Source: UBA822 sp965249775 (GTDB lineage Bacteria; Gemmatimonadota; Gemmatimonadetes; Longimicrobiales; Gaopeijiaceae). Taken from it: a stretch of DNA of 64,000 bases. The notes under the pieces are model-generated. The model had not been told where the DNA came from, ran no database searches, and saw nothing but the letters and a program-made list of their open reading frames with translations. Below, piece by piece: positions 61,121 to 64,000 of the stretch (position 1 is its first letter; every line of letters starts with the position of its first letter). Location of the stretch: the NCBI GenBank assembly GCA_965249775.1, contig OZ252253.1:2046001-2110000 (forward strand). Direction: 5' to 3'. Made by a program: the position numbers and the translations under genes.

Positions 61121-63571
61121 CTACTCCACCCGGAACGCCACCATCGGATCCAGACGCGCCGCCCGCTGAGCCGGGACGACGCTTGCCACAACGGCGACAA
61201 CCGCGAGCACCCCAACGATCGTCGCGAGGGTAACGGGGGCGGCGGGGCTGGCTTCGGCGAGTATGCTCCGAAGGAGCATACCCACGCCGGCTGCGCCAAG
61301 GAGGCCGATGGGAAGGCCTATCCCCAATTGGATCAGGGCCTTGCGAAGCACCAGCCAAGTCACCTGGCGAGGCTGTGCACCGTGCGCGACCCGGATCCCG
61401 ATTTCCTGGGTCCGCTGAGTAACCGAGTGCGCCGTGACCGAATAGAGGCCCACCGCCGACAGAAGGAGGGCGATCCCCGCGAACACGGAGAACATCAAGC
61501 CAAATACGCTGAAGGGCCATCGTTGCTCGGCCAGGAACTGATCCATCGTCATGATGTTGAAGAGCGGCAGGTCGGGCTCGACCGCGCCCATGACATCGCG
61601 GATGAGGGGTGTCGCGCTGCCCGGGTCGGCCGAGGTCCGTACCAGTAGTCCGACCGATCTGACAGGGTTGGAGCGGAGAGGCAAATATGCTACGGGAACG
61701 TGCTCAGGGTTCTCTATCCCCCCCTGGCGGACGTTCGGCATCACGCCCACGATCGTGAGCCAATTGACCTCAGAGGAGTCGGCAGCGGCGGCCGCACCGA
61801 AACCAAATCGGATGCCGCGGCCCACAGGATCGCCCCCCTGCAAGTGTACTTCTGCGAAGCGCTGGTTGACGACGACAACCTCCGAGCCCGGAAGGCCGTC
61901 GTCAGGGCCCAACCAACGACCGCGCACGATTTCCAACCCGAGCGCGTCGAGGTAGCCATCGCTCACCCAGATCATGGCGCTTCGCGGAAGCACCTCGCCG
62001 GTGTCGCCCCCCATGCCGTCGATCTCCACGGGTTGGGACCCGGCCCCGTTGAGCGGCGGTGCCGTCGTGAGCCCGCTGGCCTGGATCGCACCGACAGCCC
62101 CCAATCGCTCCTCGAGGTCCTCGTAAAGCTGTCTGCGAGGATCGGGCTCCGGATACTGAGTCAAAGGCAGATACATCTGCATGGTCAGCAGCCGCGACGT
62201 CTCGATCCCGGGATCCATCGTGGAAAGCTTGAAGAAGCTGCCCATCATGAACCCGGCTCCGGACAGCAACACGAGCGTCAGCACGATCTCACCGATGATG
62301 AGGGCGTCGGCCCACCGACGGGCGCGCCGCCCGCCGCTGCTCCCACGCGATCCCTCCTTCAGGACCTCGTTCACGTCGGTCTTCGAGACCTGCAGCGCCG
62401 GCGCCAGACCGAACAGGACGGCCGTCGCGAGGCACACGCCAGCCATGAACACGAACACGATCGGGTCCATGGTGAACTCCATGTACCAGGGCTTCCCGAT
62501 CCCGTCGCCCTGCGTGACCCCATCGAACCACCGAATTCCGTACACCGATATCGCGAGCCCCACACCCCCCGCGAGGATCGCGAGGAGGACGCTCTCGATC
62601 AGAAGCTGCCGAACGATCCGCCCACGGGTGGCGCCAAGCGAGACTCGCACGGCGATCTCCCGCTCACGATCCGCCGATCTCGCGAGAAGCAGGTTCGCCA
62701 CGTTTGCACATGCCACCAGCAGCACGAAGACGACGGCTCCCAACAGCATGAGGAAAATCAGCCGGATTTCACCGTCGCTCTGTTCTCTCTGAAAGGACTG
62801 CAGGTCGAATCCCGCTACGTCCCGGTTCGCCTCAGGGTACGCGTCGGCGAGACGCCGACCGATGCCACCGAGCTCCTCGCGCGCCAGTTCGACCGAGGAG
62901 CCGCTGGCCAACCGACCGAAGACGTTGAAGCCAGTCGGATCGCGGTCCTCGACCCGAGACTCGGGCGGAAGCATGTGCAACGGGATCCACAGGTCCGTGT
63001 TGTTCGGGAAGCGCATTTTCGGGCCCATCACGCCGATCACCGTAGCGACCAGACCGTTCACTCTGATCGAGAGCCCCAAGACGCCCGGGTCCCCACCGTA
63101 GCGGTTTTGCCAGACGGAATGGCCGAGAAGCACGGCCGGCTCGGCGCCCAACCGATCGTCCTCATCCGTGAAGTCCCGGCCCAAGACGGGCTGCTCGCCG
63201 AGCATGCGAAAGAAGTTGCCGGACACGTAACCGCCTGCAATCCGTTCGGGGGGCTGCCCGTCATCGGCCAGGTTGACGGTGGAGTTGAGGATCGCCGCAA
63301 GGCTTTCCAACGTCCGCGACTGGTCGCGCAAGTCCAGATAGTTCGGGTGGGAAAAACCGGACCGCTGATTCTGCTCGTTCTCGCTCCAGACGAACATGAT
63401 GCTTTCGGGATCGTCGAACGGGAGCCCGCGGAACAGCACCGCGTTGACCAACGTGAAGACGGTCGTGTTGGCGCCGATCCCCAGAGCCAGGGCCGTTCCG
63501 GCTGCGAGCGTGAACCAGCGGGCCTTCACCAGAAGACGCGCACCGTATCGAATGTCGTGCCACAGATCCAT
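61121..63571 (-). CDS. ADOP-family ABC permease (duplicated FtsX/MacB type, without prefix domain)
   Basis: Protein of 816 residues related to the neighbouring permease but starting directly with DLWHDIRYGARLLVKARWFT and the first module (LALGIGANTTVFTLVNAVLF). A middle pair of helices (LLGAVVFVLLVACANVANLL) and the C-terminal module (GLMFSVFAGIALLLSAVGLY, TLATIVGVLAVVAVVASVVP) are intact. It is convergent with the first permease, leaving 24 bp between stops. It has no PadR gene of its own next to its start. The two are different enough not to be a recent duplication. Substrate unknown. Confidence 0.88.
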   Translation of the reverse strand: MDLWHDIRYGARLLVKARWFTLAAGTALALGIGANTTVFTLVNAVLFRGLPFDDPESIMFVWSENEQNQRSGFSHPNYLDLRDQSRTLESLAAILNSTVNLADDGQPPERIAGGYVSGNFFRMLGEQPVLGRDFTDEDDRLGAEPAVLLGHSVWQNRYGGDPGVLGLSIRVNGLVATVIGVMGPKMRFPNNTDLWIPLHMLPPESRVEDRDPTGFNVFGRLASGSSVELAREELGGIGRRLADAYPEANRDVAGFDLQSFQREQSDGEIRLIFLMLLGAVVFVLLVACANVANLLLARSADREREIAVRVSLGATRGRIVRQLLIESVLLAILAGGVGLAISVYGIRWFDGVTQGDGIGKPWYMEFTMDPIVFVFMAGVCLATAVLFGLAPALQVSKTDVNEVLKEGSRGSSGGRRARRWADALIIGEIVLTLVLLSGAGFMMGSFFKLSTMDPGIETSRLLTMQMYLPLTQYPEPDPRRQLYEDLEERLGAVGAIQASGLTTAPPLNGAGSQPVEIDGMGGDTGEVLPRSAMIWVSDGYLDALGLEIVRGRWLGPDDGLPGSEVVVVNQRFAEVHLQGGDPVGRGIRFGFGAAAAADSSEVNWLTIVGVMPNVRQGGIENPEHVPVAYLPLRSNPVRSVGLLVRTSADPGSATPLIRDVMGAVEPDLPLFNIMTMDQFLAEQRWPFSVFGLMFSVFAGIALLLSAVGLYSVTAHSVTQRTQEIGIRVAHGAQPRQVTWLVLRKALIQLGIGLPIGLLGAAGVGMLLRSILAEASPAAPVTLATIVGVLAVVAVVASVVPAQRAARLDPMVAFRVE

Positions 63572-63811
63572 GCGGCCTCCTCGCGACCAACAGCCCCTTC
63601 CCTACCCCAACAACGAAGGAGAGGGGCCGCCCGCGGCCCCTCGTTCTCGGGGAGACTTGGGAGGCCTTACGCAAGCACACGGACAGAGGATTCAAGACGA
63701 GCAGTGCAGCTCCCGGGTGGGACACATGGACGCGACCTCGATGGGGGAGTGACCGAACAGATTGGGCTTTGGCCGCTGAGAAACTAAACGGGCCCTTTCC
63801 TCGTCCGGTGG

Positions 63812-63828
63812 TGTAGGCATTTTCTACG
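63812..63828. promoter_or_regulatory. Possible PadR-type box
   Basis: TGTAGGCATTTTCTACG resembles box A of the PadR promoter (TGTAG...CTAC) but with a longer spacer of 7 instead of 5. It lies 240 bp upstream of the second permease and 30 bp upstream of the partial gene at the right edge. The rest of the 63572-63857 gap shows no gene. Confidence 0.35.
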
Positions 63829-63857
63829 ATGACTCAGACGCTGGAGACCTGTGGATC

Positions 63858-64000
63858 ATGATGGACCTAATAAGCTGGTACCTCGAAGGCGTCTCCGCTT
63901 TCTTTGTGAGCCTGGCCAGTGTCGGAATCTTCAGGCTAATCCTGATCGCGTGTCTCCTTTATTGGATCTTCGGTGGACGGAGGCGATGGCGCTGCCGTGG
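63858..64000 (+). CDS. Small membrane protein, partial (runs off the window)
   Basis: An open frame of at least 47 codons from ATG 63858 (or 63861) reads MDLISWYLEGVSAFFVSLAS then VGIFRLILIACLLYWIFGG, a hydrophobic helix followed by Arg residues. The composition is protein-like and no stop occurs before the window end. Family unknown because only the N-terminus is seen. Confidence 0.4.
   Translation, partial: MMDLISWYLEGVSAFFVSLASVGIFRLILIACLLYWIFGGRRRWRCR

Noticed and set aside
61700..63787. 695-codon plus-strand open frame opposite the second ADOP permease
   Set aside because: It is antisense to a fully conserved permease, rich in His/Arg/Asp as is typical of antisense frames in GC-rich DNA, and has no family resemblance.

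Overview
The window reads as chromosomal DNA of an uncultured Gram-negative bacterium with high GC content, most plausibly a member of Gemmatimonadota or a close relative. This is inferred from the gene complement: two DUF5916 outer-membrane proteins, PadR-controlled ADOP-type FtsX permeases, FIMAH/beta-propeller lipoproteins, and remnants of the 'GRYAIERELGEGG' type of Ser/Thr kinase. No 16S rRNA gene is present, so the taxonomy is an inference.

Region 1 (50-6863, minus strand) is the most notable: a compact lipid locus. In transcription order it encodes a sulfotransferase, a GNAT-fold acyltransferase resembling bacterial ceramide synthase, a DXD glycosyltransferase with a C-terminal membrane anchor, serine palmitoyltransferase, an extended-SDR reductase (CerR-like), an acyl carrier protein and a beta-ketoacyl-ACP synthase. 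Several genes overlap by 4 bp. It can be read as a bacterial sphingolipid pathway with glycosylation and sulfation added. Region 2 (7097-14405) continues the cell-surface theme with an MsbA-like ABC exporter, a GT64-like transferase, a Stealth-type sugar-phosphate transferase, a second sulfotransferase, a GT-D-like protein, a TPR protein and a GT92-like transferase.

Region 3 (14.4-23.6 kb) is accessory and gene-poor. It holds secreted beta-propeller proteins, a Cys-rich secreted protein, two truncated 5' fragments of Ser/Thr kinase genes, short dispersed repeats, an array of 23-bp repeats and an M50B-like peptidase. Region 4 (23.7-29.8 kb) looks like a genomic island at the 3' end of a tRNA-Arg(CCG) gene. 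A 43-nt tRNA 3' fragment lies at the far end, and 130-bp direct repeats with one mismatch flank an MMPL exporter cassette. The MMPL and TetR genes are intact, but the partner outer-membrane protein has an in-frame amber codon and the LolA-like partner has an internal deletion with frameshift. Two matching palindromes in front of tetR and mmpL look like TetR operators. The intact tRNA lies about 6 nt downstream of the RNase P RNA gene.

Region 5 (30.3-49.7 kb) holds a winged-helix-like membrane protein, a DUF4159 protein, a NosR-like flavoprotein with its ApbE flavin transferase, a heavy-metal RND efflux operon (C-B-A order) with two uncharacterised downstream envelope genes, a DUF5916 protein, a duplicated SmbP-like His-rich metal-binding protein and two small secreted proteins. 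Region 6 (49.8-64 kb) holds a LutABC lactate-oxidation operon, a VOC protein, a DUF1707/LiaF-like protein, a second DUF5916 protein, a BlaI/M56 pair with a clear promoter-operator, a PadR-ADOP operon with operator boxes, a second ADOP permease and a partial membrane protein at the right edge.
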